The notes under the pieces are model-generated. The model saw nothing but the letters and a program-made list of their open reading frames with translations, made no database searches and was not told the DNA's origin. DNA of 64,000 nucleotides. Origin: Phytoseiulus persimilis. Lineage: Eukaryota; Arthropoda; Arachnida; Mesostigmata; Phytoseiidae. The translations under genes were made by a program, and so were the position numbers. Location of the stretch: contig CM075102.1 of NCBI GenBank assembly GCA_037576195.1, positions 22,564,745 through 22,628,744 on the forward strand. The letters run 5' to 3'. Shown piece after piece: positions 48,219 through 59,587 of this stretch. Positions within the stretch are counted from its first letter, which is position 1. Every line of letters starts with the position of its first letter.

Positions 48219-51200
48219 ATGGTAAGCATTTGAGCCGCCTTCCAACAGCTGCGGCGCGGGTGGGGTCAGGGCGTGAACCTCGAGTCCGGCAAGTGCGAGT
48301 TGTCATCGTCTTTGAGCTTCAGACATCTCGAGGTTCTCTGCGCGACGATTTCTCCTCAACGGGGCAGTCGGTGACCAGTCGAAACTTAGTACAATGAGCA
48401 GACCTGTTCGGAGACAGCTGAGCGGCGTCTGTCATTACAGTCAATTGTGACGACAACTGAGAGCGCGTCCCAATTGGAGAGACCGTTCGCACCGTGACTC
48501 TGTGCGATCAGATCGTTGACGCCAATCGAATACAGTTCATTGGAAAAATATGCACTCCTGTATAACGTTGAAGGGACCGTGTTTCGATGGGCGGAGCCAT
48601 CCTTCCTCCGACCTACATCTGTTGCGAATTTCCGAGATGATCGGGAGCTCTGGCGAAAGTACCGCAGTTTGCGGAGGGTCGAGATACATATGATCCAGTC
48701 GGCAGTCTCGTTCCGTCCACTGGGCTCATGATCGCAGGAACCGCTTGGACTGCTTGTCGCATGGGTAGCTCATTGTTTTCAAACCCTACGCATTCTTCGG
48801 GTCGTCTGGATCCATGGCGGAGTTCCTCTTGCCAACTCCTGGTGTGCAAGAAGTGTTGAAGAAGGTAACTTGTGGTGCAAAAACTAGTTGTCAAACACAG
48901 CTGGGTCTCGCTCCGAGCAGATGACATCTCCGTGAAGGTTTGCCTCAAATCTTCGGAGTTTTTTTGTGCTCGTTCCATTCAAAAAAGCTGCAGATTTCTC
49001 CAACGTTCATTGTCCGATCCGACAGCGAGACTCAACTTCAGATCCTCATCTCTGTCTGTAGCCACTTTTCCTCCAAGTTTCTCTCTGCTTTTCATCACTC
49101 TCAAATCTTGGAACAATCGAGCCGAGGAAGCGGTCAGTGTCGGCGCGCTTTTTCCAACAGACCGCCGGCCAAGCAACGGAACGCGTGTGCGTCCGAACGC
49201 TCGTAGCGGCTATACGTTCGCTTCGCAGTTGATCTTCAACGGATTCGTCGACGTTTCTTCTTGGTTGTTGGAGATGCCGGATCAACGGCGCTCCGGCGTT
49301 CTTCCAAGGCCGATTTTCGGTTACGCACTGATTTTCTATCTTCGATCCAACTCCTTGCGCTAAGAAGGTATCGCACGCGAACTCTGCGAGAGAATCGATA
49401 TCCCGCATCCCGCTGCCTTCTCGAAAGAACCACGCGCGACGACGGTGAGATTGTCCGCGGGCCATGCATTTTCCGGTGGTCTCTCTGCTTGGATTTCAAA
49501 CCAGGACAGGAGACAAATTAGCAAAGACGCTTGCGACGAACCTCGAAAGTGGTCGGAATGACTAACTGGGGGGAAGGGTTGGTTCGAGTGGTCTGTCGGT
49601 CTACATTCACAGGGAAGTTAAGCACGGAGGCAAAACGATGGCACACTTAATATGATCTGTTTTTGTCGCCGTTGTTGCTGTCGTCGTTGCCGGCGGTGAT
49701 GGTGCTGTTCTTCAGCGGTAGCACCATTCAGAGCGCTATCTGACCCGTGACTTGCCGGTTCTGCCAGCGGCTGAGCTCCGGGCGACGGTTACGTTGCGGG
49801 AAGTCATCATCGGAGTCGTTGTTGTCTACGCGGGCAAACTAATAACAACAGACGCTTCCGAGTATGACAGTGTCCGCTCGTCAACTTGGTTGCGTCGTCG
49901 TGTTATTGGTTCCGTCAGCATCCTCCTCGTTTTCGTCATCTTCTTCCAGTCACACCATCGCGGGCCCCGATGAGCATCTGAGGTTTTCCTCATTGGGTTC
50001 ACTTCGCTTTGTGCGGAAACACGTTCGAGCCGATATTTACTCATCTGCATCCGCCGGCCTCACATCCTCAGAAAAGTTCTGTAGGTGGCCACGAATAAAT
50101 CAACGCGGCGAAAAGTAGAGGCTCCCCATGCGCCGCGTCAGTCGCTAGCTATCCCTTTTCTCTCAAACGCGACGTCGAGACACATACATGGATAGTCGTT
50201 GATTTTCGATGCAGGGAATCCTCGAAGAATGTTCGCTGCTCACGTCCGACAATCATCTTGGAGTCAATACCTCCTAAATGTTTCAAGGGTCCCCAGTTGG
50301 CCGCGTATCGAGAAATGCCCCCCGCCGACATGGGAGTCGTCTCCTCGAGTTCAATATCGTTCCTCTGAAATGGAATCACGATGCTGGACGCAGTCGGAGC
50401 GGACTAGGTTTAGTTCAGTTGGGCATTCATCGCGAAATCATGAAAGAAGACGGAATGATCCCAGACTGCGATCATGGCTGAAGATGACAGTCCTTTTTCG
50501 AACTTGATAGGTTAGCCCACATCATCACAACATTGAACAATCTGCCGTATTGCAGCGGGACAATCAGAGCTATTTACCTACAAGAAAATGCTGTGGGGTG
50601 TTATGCCTTCTCAAAGATCCGCTTGCATGACTGTATACAACTGTGGTTCATGTCCATCCTGGTGCAAATATTGCATGACCATGAGACGAGAAACTGTCTC
50701 TCGTCGACGGAAGCCACAGTCAGTTCGAATTCCAAGCCATCAGTGGCGCAGCTCAGCCTGCGCGTCCATATCAGGGAGTGATCGGTGTATCATCGATCGG
50801 CGGAAAACAAGACAAATTCAACGTCTACTATCTTTGGTATCATGAAGCAGTCAGAAGGTCGAGTTATCTTCCCGACCGGATTCGGGCAGCTCTGTGCGCG
50901 AACAACAATTTAAAACCATCACGACGCTGTAGTCGTGCGCTACCAGGTTGCAGTCCCCAGTTTGGTCGGTCAGCTCGAAATGAGAGTCACGCTGCCCGAC
51001 GGGAATCCTAGACGTGCGAGACAGCAGAATTCTCGTTTTGGCTGTAGGCTGTAGACCAGAGAATCTGAAAATGCTCTAGCAAACAATCAGAGCAGATGAC
51101 TTTCATCTTCGGAGTTCCCTATTTGTATCATTGAAAGTTGATGTTAGGCGAGGAGGCTCTAACGTTATCATATATGCTGACTTCCGATGATTGCACTCGA

Positions 51201-54200
51201 GCTCCTCCCTCGATAGAGCGAGCTCCGGAAACAGATTGTTGTTATTCGATTGAATGGGTGCCTACTCCTTGAAAGGAAAGTCAAGAATCTGATCCCCATT
51301 GCAGGCACCATCTCGTCTGGGTCACGTGAAGTTGCTCATTAAGAACGCAAAGATCGTCAACGATGATGGCATCACTGAAGGAGAGATTTTCATTGAAGAT
51401 GGAATCATCAGGTGAGTCCCAACTGTAGGAGGAGCTCTACCCGCGATTGTCGAGCAGTTGGCGATGACCTCGCCGCAGCGCGACAAATAACTGTGTGCTG
51501 TCGTTTCCAAAAAAAGTCCCCCTCACGATTCGCGGAGATCAATTGTACACCTTTCTTCTTTTGGTCTTCCTTTTTTGGTTAAGTTTCCGTAAATCTCTTC
51601 CGACGAACCATTGTCTCAGCAACTGTTGCAATGGAACAGATTGTTCCCAAGCTGTTATTGTCATCCGTGCAGCCACAAAATTTACCGCGAGGATGAACTA
51701 CCGATTTGAAAGCACTATAAAAAGGCCTTCATGATGTTTTTCTATCTGGCCCAAGCTGGTCTGCTGAACGTGGGCTCCGACTGTCATGGGAAGGCTCGGT
51801 CCACTGAACTGCCACGATTCTGAGGATAATCCGGAGTGACCAGCATTACTTCACGGCTCGATTCGCCCATGCAGCGCTGAAAAGACGGACTCGTGTGTTG
51901 AGCCATTCTGTTCCACTTCTGTTAGAAATCCCACCACAGGAACCCACACTCTCTGGCTGGAAACACGATTTTCAATCATCTGGGTGGGTTCAGGGCTCGT
52001 TCACGGCTATCATCGAGCTCGATAAAGATGGAGCGATACATAAAACTGGAACTCGAGGACGAAACACGTTCAGTACCGAATGGCGCTACAGCGTTCTATT
52101 CCGGGAGTGGCTCGATGAGCAGCAATGCTTCGCCAAAGATTCCGTTCTTAGTCGTGGGAAGTCGGCTTTGTCTTTTGGCTTCGGTTTTGGCTCCGACTCT
52201 TCCGCGAGGGGCCGCGGTCGGTTCCTCCCAAGTTGTTTAACGACAACAGCTCACTGCCAGGGATCAACTGATCTGCTAAGTCAGGGATAGACAACATGTC
52301 CTTAGAGAGAAAACCTGAGAACTCCCCAGGTTCTTTCCAGGAAGATCCAACGTGCTGAGCGCCGCTGGCGACGACGAGCACATTTGTGTGTAGGTGCTTC
52401 AGTTTGCTGGGCCAAGGACAACCAGCACCTGGCTGCTGATAGCACAGAAGGGTCTTGGTTATAATCGAGTGAACAAACCAGAGAGACTCTTCTTTCTCCC
52501 CCATGAAGGTCGTCAACTTACTATACGGCGGCTTTAAAATTCAGATCATCAATCTCCTGGCGAACCCAGAATGCTGCGTTTTTTTGGAGCTCACGGGACA
52601 GCAGATGATTCTTCTCGTAGCCCTGGCGACCGCCGTTTTCGATTTTCTCGGAAAACATTCCCAATGAGATCGGTTATAGATATTCTTTGTTGGACGGAGT
52701 CGCAATAGTCAATGAGAAGCCTTCGTTTTCCGTTCAGTCTTCGCTTCGTTGAAGAATATCTTGAAATTACGGACAGCTCACGACTCTACGGGTCGACCCT
52801 GAACCCTGTTCGAGTCACCGAGCTTGGGACGCTGTTGCTGGCGCCACTGGTCGGAGCTGACAGAGGCAACACGTTCAACGCGGCATAGTGTTCGTTGTCA
52901 CAGACCTCGATGTGGTCACACGTACATTCTGATGCCCGGCTGACTCATGACGGCCGTCAGGTGCTCCTGATGGCCGCGCTCCAAGTGAATATGTTGGGCG
53001 AAAAGTTCGCCAAGGACTATCTCACAGAATGAGGCCTGGGACTATGTTCCATGCTGGTCGAGGGAGTCCTCGTTGGACTCGGATGACCTGGAATTCAACA
53101 GCTGCTCAGCGAAACATTTTTCCGGCATTCGATCCCCGTGAGAAACGTCATCGAGGCTCATTTCACCGTCGGTTTTCTCTGTTGCAGACAACTGGGAAGA
53201 GACATCCTCGCTCCGGGAGGATGCGAGATCATCGATGCTAAGGGAATGTTTTGTCTTCCTGGGGGTGTGGATCCTCACACCCACATGGAATTTTATTTCA
53301 TGGGCTCCAGGACCGCAGACGATTTCTACACCGGCACCAGAGCAGCTCTGGCCGGCGGAACCACCACTATTCGTGAGTTCCATAAACTTATTCCACCTCT
53401 CACTAACGGAAATTCAAGCCATTTTGCCTGGATGAACTTCTGATTGACAACTTGATTTCCAGTTGACTTCGTCTGTAAGCGTGAACCAAGAATGTCTATC
53501 TCTGAGGCATTCGATGAATACGTGGCTCGTGCCAAGGACAAAGCCTGCTGCGATTACGGCTTCCACGTAATCCTCAGCGAGATGAACGATCAGGTTGAAG
53601 AGGAAATGGAGGAATTGACAAAAAAGGGTGTAAACTCTTTCAAAATGTTCATGGCGTATAAGGTAGGCGAGGATTGATGTTAAATCCCGACAAGAATCTC
53701 GTTAATCTTCCCGCTCCCTCAATTACAATGAACTTTCGAAGCAGAGTTAAAGTTCCAGCTCTATAGAATGTAGTTTAACATGATAGCATGCGTTCAGGAT
53801 GAACCACTGAGGAGGCATCTGACTTTTCAGAACGCTCTGATGCTTTCCGACTCGGATTTGATTCGTGGCATGAAGAAATGCGCCGAGATCGGTGCAATCG
53901 CGCAAGTCCATGCCGAAAACGGAGACGTGATCGAAGAGGTACCTCGGAGTTTGTGCATCCGTTCAGTGGAATGACGTTTTTAGTCCGAATAATTTTGTCC
54001 TAACATCGATTCGACTAGAAGACGGTCTGCTGCGTGTGCTATCCGTGTTATGTGTGCCCCTAGTGACACTCGCTCTGCTATGCTTTGCCTCGTTGTCGGT
54101 TGCGTGGAATCCATCACTGAGACAGCTCGGCGCAACTCATTTGCAAGTCGATTTTCGCGCGTATGAGCGCTCGCTGAGCTCGAAGAGTTCGATGTACGAT

Positions 54201-56076
54201 TCCATGCAGCTGACAGTCGCTCTTCTTTGCTCTCATGGACGGTTTCCTTGATCTCTTCTGTTTTCTGTGCGCTCTCACCACTAACTTTGCCACAAAAAAT
54301 CGCTTGGGGTCTAAGAGGTCTCACTTTCCGGTGTTTCTACGCGCAGCCCGCTGAAGATGATGCCGAGGAGGTGAGTTTAGTGCTTCGCTTCAAGCCCTCA
54401 GATCTCTCGAGTAGATGGAAACTGCTTCGGAATTTTCCAATCTCCTGCATTCTGTCATAATTGTCTGCGAGGTTGTTCCCTGGTAAAGTCAGTCCCTTGG
54501 GAAGTGCAATCTGTTTCGTTCACTTGGAGCACCACTCAACTCTCTTCAACTTCATTTTCGTTTGACTCGGAGAACTGATAGAACTTCCATTCGACAGCCC
54601 TCTCGTTGCGAATCAATCGAACCAAAGATATTCATTCCGCTGCTACCACTGCCGGCGATACAATTCATAGCTCAAAAAGCGATTCCGAGTTGTCCAAGAC
54701 TTCCATGAAGTGAACTGTGAAGTTTTATGGTCGATGCGTCCTCTGTCTATTCGGCCTTCTTGACTTGGGTTTGTATCTACAGAATCAGAAACGTTTGCTT
54801 GAAGAAGGAGTCAGCGCTCCTGAAGGTCACCTCTTGTCCCGTCATGAGGAAATTGAAGCTGAAGCTACAAACCGCGCGTGTGTTCTGGCCCATCAGGTAA
54901 TTCTTTGATCTCTTCAATTCCTCGGGTCTTGGGATGGTTCGTGCACACGGACCTCCGAACTTTACGGTTTCTCCAGGAGCTTTTTCCATCAACGCTATCA
55001 TTCATATTTTCCAGGTCAACTGCCCTCTGTATGTTGTCCATATCATGTCCCGGTCGGCTTCTGATGTCATTTCGGCGCGACGCAACAAAGGTCAAGTCGT
55101 CTGGGGTGAAACCTTAGGTGCCGCAATAGCAATCGACGGTGCTGAACAGAGACACAGCTGCTTCAGACATGCCGCCGCCCACGTCATGAGCCCTCCCATC
55201 AGGGATGACCCCACTACACGGGAATACCTGTTGAACATGATTGCCAGCGGGGTGCTGACTTGCGTGGGCAGCGATCACTGCGCGTTCGAATCAACGAAAA
55301 AAGCCGCCGGCGAGAAGAACTTCACCAACATCCCCAATGGATGTAATGGTGTAGAGGAGCGAATGTGTGCCCTATGGGAGATGGGCGTCAATCGTGGTCG
55401 CATTGACGCCTGCCAGTTCGTCGCTGCAACTTCAACGAACGCCGCGAAAATCTTCAACCTGTATCCAAGGAAGGGAAGGATCGCTGTAGGCTCCGACGCC
55501 GACATCGTAATCTGGGATCCGCGACTCGTGAGGAAGTTCACTTCGGCGAACCACCACAGTGCGGCAGATTTCAACGTCTTCGAAAAACTCGTGTGCAGAG
55601 GCGCGCCGAGATTCGTTATTGCGCAAGGCCGTGTCGTAGTCAACGAGGGTGAGCTGCATGTTAGCCAAGGCTGGGGTCGGCTGCTCCCGATGCCAACGAA
55701 TGGTCAACACGCATTCGCCCGCATTCGTGTCCGCGACAACCTTCCGCCAGCTCCTACGGAAGAGGAGGTGATCGAGCCACCGACGCCTCAACGCACTCCA
55801 GTGAGGGCCTCTCCCGCTCCTAGCGCCGCAGATTCGATCGACGGTGCCTCGTTTTGCGCCGGCCCTGCCACTCCCGAGCAACGCAGACCGTCGAGGGACA
55901 TCTTTCCGGTTCAACCACAGGAGTTTCACAGCAGACCACTCACCAAAGGGGGTTCGAGGAACATGCAAGACTCATCTTTCAGCCTCAGCGGAGCCCAAAT
56001 CGATGATACCAGGAACGCCAAGTCCTCGGTGCGTGTTCATAACCCACCCGGCGGCAGGAGCCACGGTATCTGGTAA
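48219..56076 (+). CDS. CRMP: Dihydropyrimidinase / collapsin response mediator protein (CRMP)
   Basis: Seven exons: 48219-48221 (ATG only), 51305-51411, 53188-53372, 53463-53662, 53831-53938, 54783-54896, 55015-56076; 592 residues in phase. Dihydropyrimidinase opens dihydrouracil and dihydrothymine in pyrimidine breakdown; CRMPs are inactive relatives that act on microtubules in neurons. All dinuclear-metal ligands of the active enzyme are present with the same numbers as I recall for human DPYS: His67, His69, carboxylated Lys159, His192, His248, Asp326, plus Tyr164. Yet the C-terminus (about 490-592) is a CRMP tail: Pro/Ser/Thr-rich, then [12 protein letters not shown] and PPGGRS. In Drosophila one gene makes both proteins by alternative splicing. 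The N-terminus MAPSRL resembles human MAAPSRL, which supports the single-codon first exon after a 3.1-kb intron. All introns are GT-AG. Confidence 0.9.
48222..51304. other. First intron of the dihydropyrimidinase/CRMP gene
   Basis: Runs from GTAAGC to CCATTGCAG. It contains several stop-poor frames, one minus-strand segment after a good acceptor (50364-50149), and no recognisable gene. It may hold enhancers or alternative first exons. Confidence 0.55.
52503..52667 (+). CDS. Hypothetical 54-residue hydrophobic ORF within intron 2 of CRMP
   Basis: The frame starts [19 protein letters not shown] and contains a likely membrane helix ([16 protein letters not shown]). No family is recognised. It is in the sense direction inside the 1.8-kb intron between the second and third coding exons, with no splice signals obviously using it. 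It may be decayed transposon sequence or chance. Confidence 0.15.
   Translation: MKVVNLLYGGFKIQIINLLANPECCVFLELTGQQMILLVALATAVFDFLGKHSQ
54347..54370 (+). other. Candidate 24-nt microexon of CRMP
   Basis: Within the 844-bp intron between [10 protein letters not shown] and NQKRLLEEG, 24 nt are flanked by TTTCTACGCGCAG and GTGAGTTT. Including them would insert PAEDDAEE in frame without changing phase. Skipping them gives the normal family alignment, so it would be alternative. Confidence 0.35.
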
Positions 56077-56863
56077 AGGAAAGCTCCCAAAAACGATTCG
56101 TGCGGCCCATGTCCGGGATTTATGTCGCTGAAACCGTGACGAGTTATTTCTCGTCACCATAAGTACGAACTATGGGGCCCCGCATTGCACGGGATCTTTG
56201 AAACCAAAGCGTCTGCCTATAACCATTACATCGCAGAATCTAAGCCCGGTGTATGATCTATGATAGATACCTGATCGACTGACAACGATGATGATGATGA
56301 CGAGTCATAATTCGGAGCAGCAACATTCGATTTGGAAATTTCCTCGCGTTCTCGTGTCGGTGGCGCGAGATTGCTTTCGCGAATCCTTTGACGTGAGTTA
56401 ACGAATGCTTCGGCAGCACGATGCCCCCGCAAAGCTGATCCCATTCGTCGGTCGGCCTGATAGCGCCGCGTTCTGCAAAGACCGAGACGGTCACATTGAT
56501 TCACCTTCGATACTGCCATGGGTGCAACGGGAAGGATCGAGCGGAGTGTGGAGTAACGACAGCGCCCTGTGATTCGCACTCGAGCACCACCTGTCGCCAA
56601 CACGGAAATCTTTGAAACTCATTTTTTCATTTTACGACTCAAGCTTTCTGTCCTTTCAATTGCATCGCGGTCGCCGCGTCGCCATCAAGTTGTTCTGTGT
56701 TATCTGTGCATGTAGTGAACGCGTCACTTGGCAAGTTTTCCGAATGATGAAAATTCGACTCGTAGAGACATAGAGACTGATCTTATGCAGCATCAGCGGT
56801 AGCGCAAGAGATGCTTCTATTTAAACACCACATCATATATGCAGATCCATCATCGTGGAAAAT

Positions 56864-56869
56864 AATAAA
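56864..56869 (+). terminator. AATAAA signal of CRMP
   Basis: AATAAA in an AT-rich patch 788 nt after the CRMP stop; another AATAAA lies near 56,980. A long 3' UTR is implied. Confidence 0.45.
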
Positions 56870-56989
56870 ATAATATAAGAGCCACCGTATGTATGAGGGA
56901 ATGGGGATTTCAGGATACGGAAGCAGCAACAACTACCGAACTCAGCAAGGAGTGTGCAAGAAACTCATTTTCACCAAATAATAAAGCGA

Positions 56990-59533
56990 AGGAATATGGC
57001 CATCATGTGTATCGCTCGGTTTCCTAATTGGTGCTCATCCAGGCTTATTAACTGTCGGAGTTATAAGGTTCAGTGAGCAGATATTGATTTTTCGCACCCG
57101 GATCAGATGGGTATCATCTCGCTGTTCGGATGACATTGGTGCCGATCAAGATAGGCATCACGCCGAGAATGGTTGGGACATTGAGTCGAGGTTCGTGTAA
57201 CAACTCATTGCAACTGGTTCACATAGATGGAGTCGGATAGGGAATGGAAGCTTCACGAGATACTCCGAACATGTTGCGATTGTGTCGGCGACACTGCCGA
57301 ATGGAAGCAGCAGTGCGGTCCGATCCAAGGACCAGATTACAAAAATGATCCCGAGCGAACTGTACCAAGTGGACGTTCGCTCTCTCAGAAAACCCCAGAC
57401 TACGGCCATTTTTGAATCAATCAAAAGGCACGATTGGCTCCTACTTATATCGGTGTGCTGTTGATGGAAGGCCCGGAAAGAAAGGGCTGAAGTTGAACCA
57501 CGACTCCTCGATTCGCTCCTATCTTTCTTCCAAGCAATCTGCATCATAGAGAACTCCTCACAACAGCTTCCTCGGCAGTTGTCGCAGATCTACTCCCCCC
57601 CTGGAGCAGCGGGAGAAGATCCTTTGCTGGAGATTCTCCCCGGGATTCGTCGCAGCAGCGGCGTAGCTAGGCGAAGTGCCGCCCGGGCAGAACCTTGAGA
57701 TTCCGAGGATGTCGCCCCCCCTCACCTCCAGGGAACTCGAAAAGCTCTTGTGCGTGACCTCGTGCAGCCGAATCTTGAAGAAAGATGCCAGAACTTTGGT
57801 ACGGCATGTTGACAGTTCAATATTCCATTTCCACCGCGTTTCCAAACTTCATAATATACCTTGCAGTCCGATCCGCCGAGCTCTGAAGATTACGTATTCA
57901 TGTAACACTTCTATCATATCGATGCTACTAGACAGCTCGTTCTCAATGGAAAGGATTGCGAGATTTCACAAACGCAACCGCCTCATGCTTGCGAGCAGAT
58001 AGCGCTTGATAAGCTTTAATTTCGAAAAAAATCCCTCATAGCTAGCAGAGCTTATCGCCAACGTCAAGGAAGTTCGCAAGCAAACGATCCGGTTTGCTAC
58101 ACAAATATCGAGCCCGTGATTCCTTACGAACTGCAGATGCTAGAGAAGACTCCTTTCGACAATTGCATTCCTCCCCCGCGTTGAACAACTTCCAAGGATT
58201 CTCTTGAAGCCTTCCTCGCTCGACTCTGAACTCTTCCCCGTGTATATCGACATTGTCAGATTCTATTCCCATGCGTGTATTCACAAATCAACCCTTCAAC
58301 TTAGTCGCGAGCATGCTCAGCGGATGCCTTTTTGTTGCGTTCCCATGCTCACAGATTTCGCCTTGTCGTGTTCACTAATGTATGATTCGGCTCACTGACC
58401 GAGGAGAGAGCGAGGTAATCATTGGTGTAGCATAATTCATTGCATCCGAAGATCACATGGGCGAGTGTTTCGTGGCGAACGCAAAACCGGTCGCAGAATG
58501 TGTCTGGATGGTCTTCTGTGGAATCAACTGTGGCGGCTCCTCTGCGGATTCATCCTCCGCTTCAATGAAATGAGCGGAAGATTCCACCAAGCTAACATGG
58601 GATCCACCGACTTTCACCCAGCGCAGTATCTGGCTCATTTGCTCGTCATGCGACACGTCTGGGCTGCTGTCACAGGCGATTCAAAACTATTCGGCTTCCA
58701 CCGCCCGTTTCGGAATTTCTTCCAGGATATGGTCCCCTGGCAGAGCGATTATCGCATTTTGAATCCTTTGCGATATGCAGGAGACCATTCTTACTTTGGC
58801 GATAGCTTATCCACCAGAGCTTCCCGATGCGGGAATGCCGCCCTTGGTTCCGCCCTGAGATGTGCAGCCCGATGCGACCCGCACCCTTGCCCCCTCCCCC
58901 CCTCCGGCTAGCTACGCCATGGTGTCGCAGGCTTTCACCTCGAAGCTCAGAGCGTTGGATCTTCAGAAAGTTCTTCGCACGCGAAGAATATCCACCATAG
59001 CCTGCTCTTGAACGAAATCAGAGCATCCACTCTCCGTCATAAAACAAAACTCATTGCATTTCGGCGACGCTAGAATAATCCTGAGGAGTAAGAATCGCTC
59101 CTTGGCTTCCTCGAGTTCTCGAATTTACAACTCATTCCGAGTTCCGGAATTCCTATTTTTAATTCAAACGACCAGATTAGGAACGCACAGACCCGCCAGG
59201 GCATCCCTTCTGTAAGAGAGCGAGAACCAATCAGGGATGCTCCCGCATGCTTGTGGGGTGCACCGATAAGGCGAAATACAAGATTTCGGGGAGTGAATCA
59301 ACCATGTTGATCGCTGACCGAGTCATTCGTACGTCACCTGCTTAGTGTGATGCGGAGTGGATTTGACGTTGTCTGGGCCAAGTGATGATATCAAAATCAT
59401 CGCCGAGAAATTTAGGCCAACTTGAAGACACGTCTTCATAAACATAAGTCTCAGAAGTCCGATAGTTTATCGAGGCTTATTCCGTTCGAGGAAGTGGAAT
59501 TCGATCTGTTTGAAGTGGAAGCTGAAGCTTCGC
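56990..59533. other. Intergenic DNA with transposon remnant
   Basis: No host gene recognised. The right end should contain the promoter of the structural-protein gene; the middle holds the probable element at 57.66-58.92 kb. Confidence 0.5.
57660..58918 (-). mobile_element. Probable decayed transposon, family unknown
   Basis: An 11-nt perfect inverted match, GGCGTAGCTAG at 57660-57670 and CTAGCTACGCC at 58908-58918, bounds 1.26 kb. On the minus strand the interior has broken fragments such as HEAVAFVKSRNP and SYAAAATNPGE that look like transposase-type coding remains in several frames. The G-rich sequence next to the right end (GGAGGGGGGGAGGGGG on minus) is typical of repeated elements. No intact ORF and no target-site duplication was identified. 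Confidence 0.35.
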
Positions 59534-59540
59534 TATATAA
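59534..59540 (+). promoter_or_regulatory. TATA box of the structural-protein gene
   Basis: TATATAA lies 48-54 nt before the start codon at 59588, leaving room for a transcription start about 25-30 nt downstream and a very short 5' UTR, typical of highly expressed arthropod cuticle genes. Confidence 0.65.
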
Positions 59541-59587
59541 GATGGTCAGCTCGGCTCCGAAAGAGAGGCCGGTTAGAACCTTGCATC

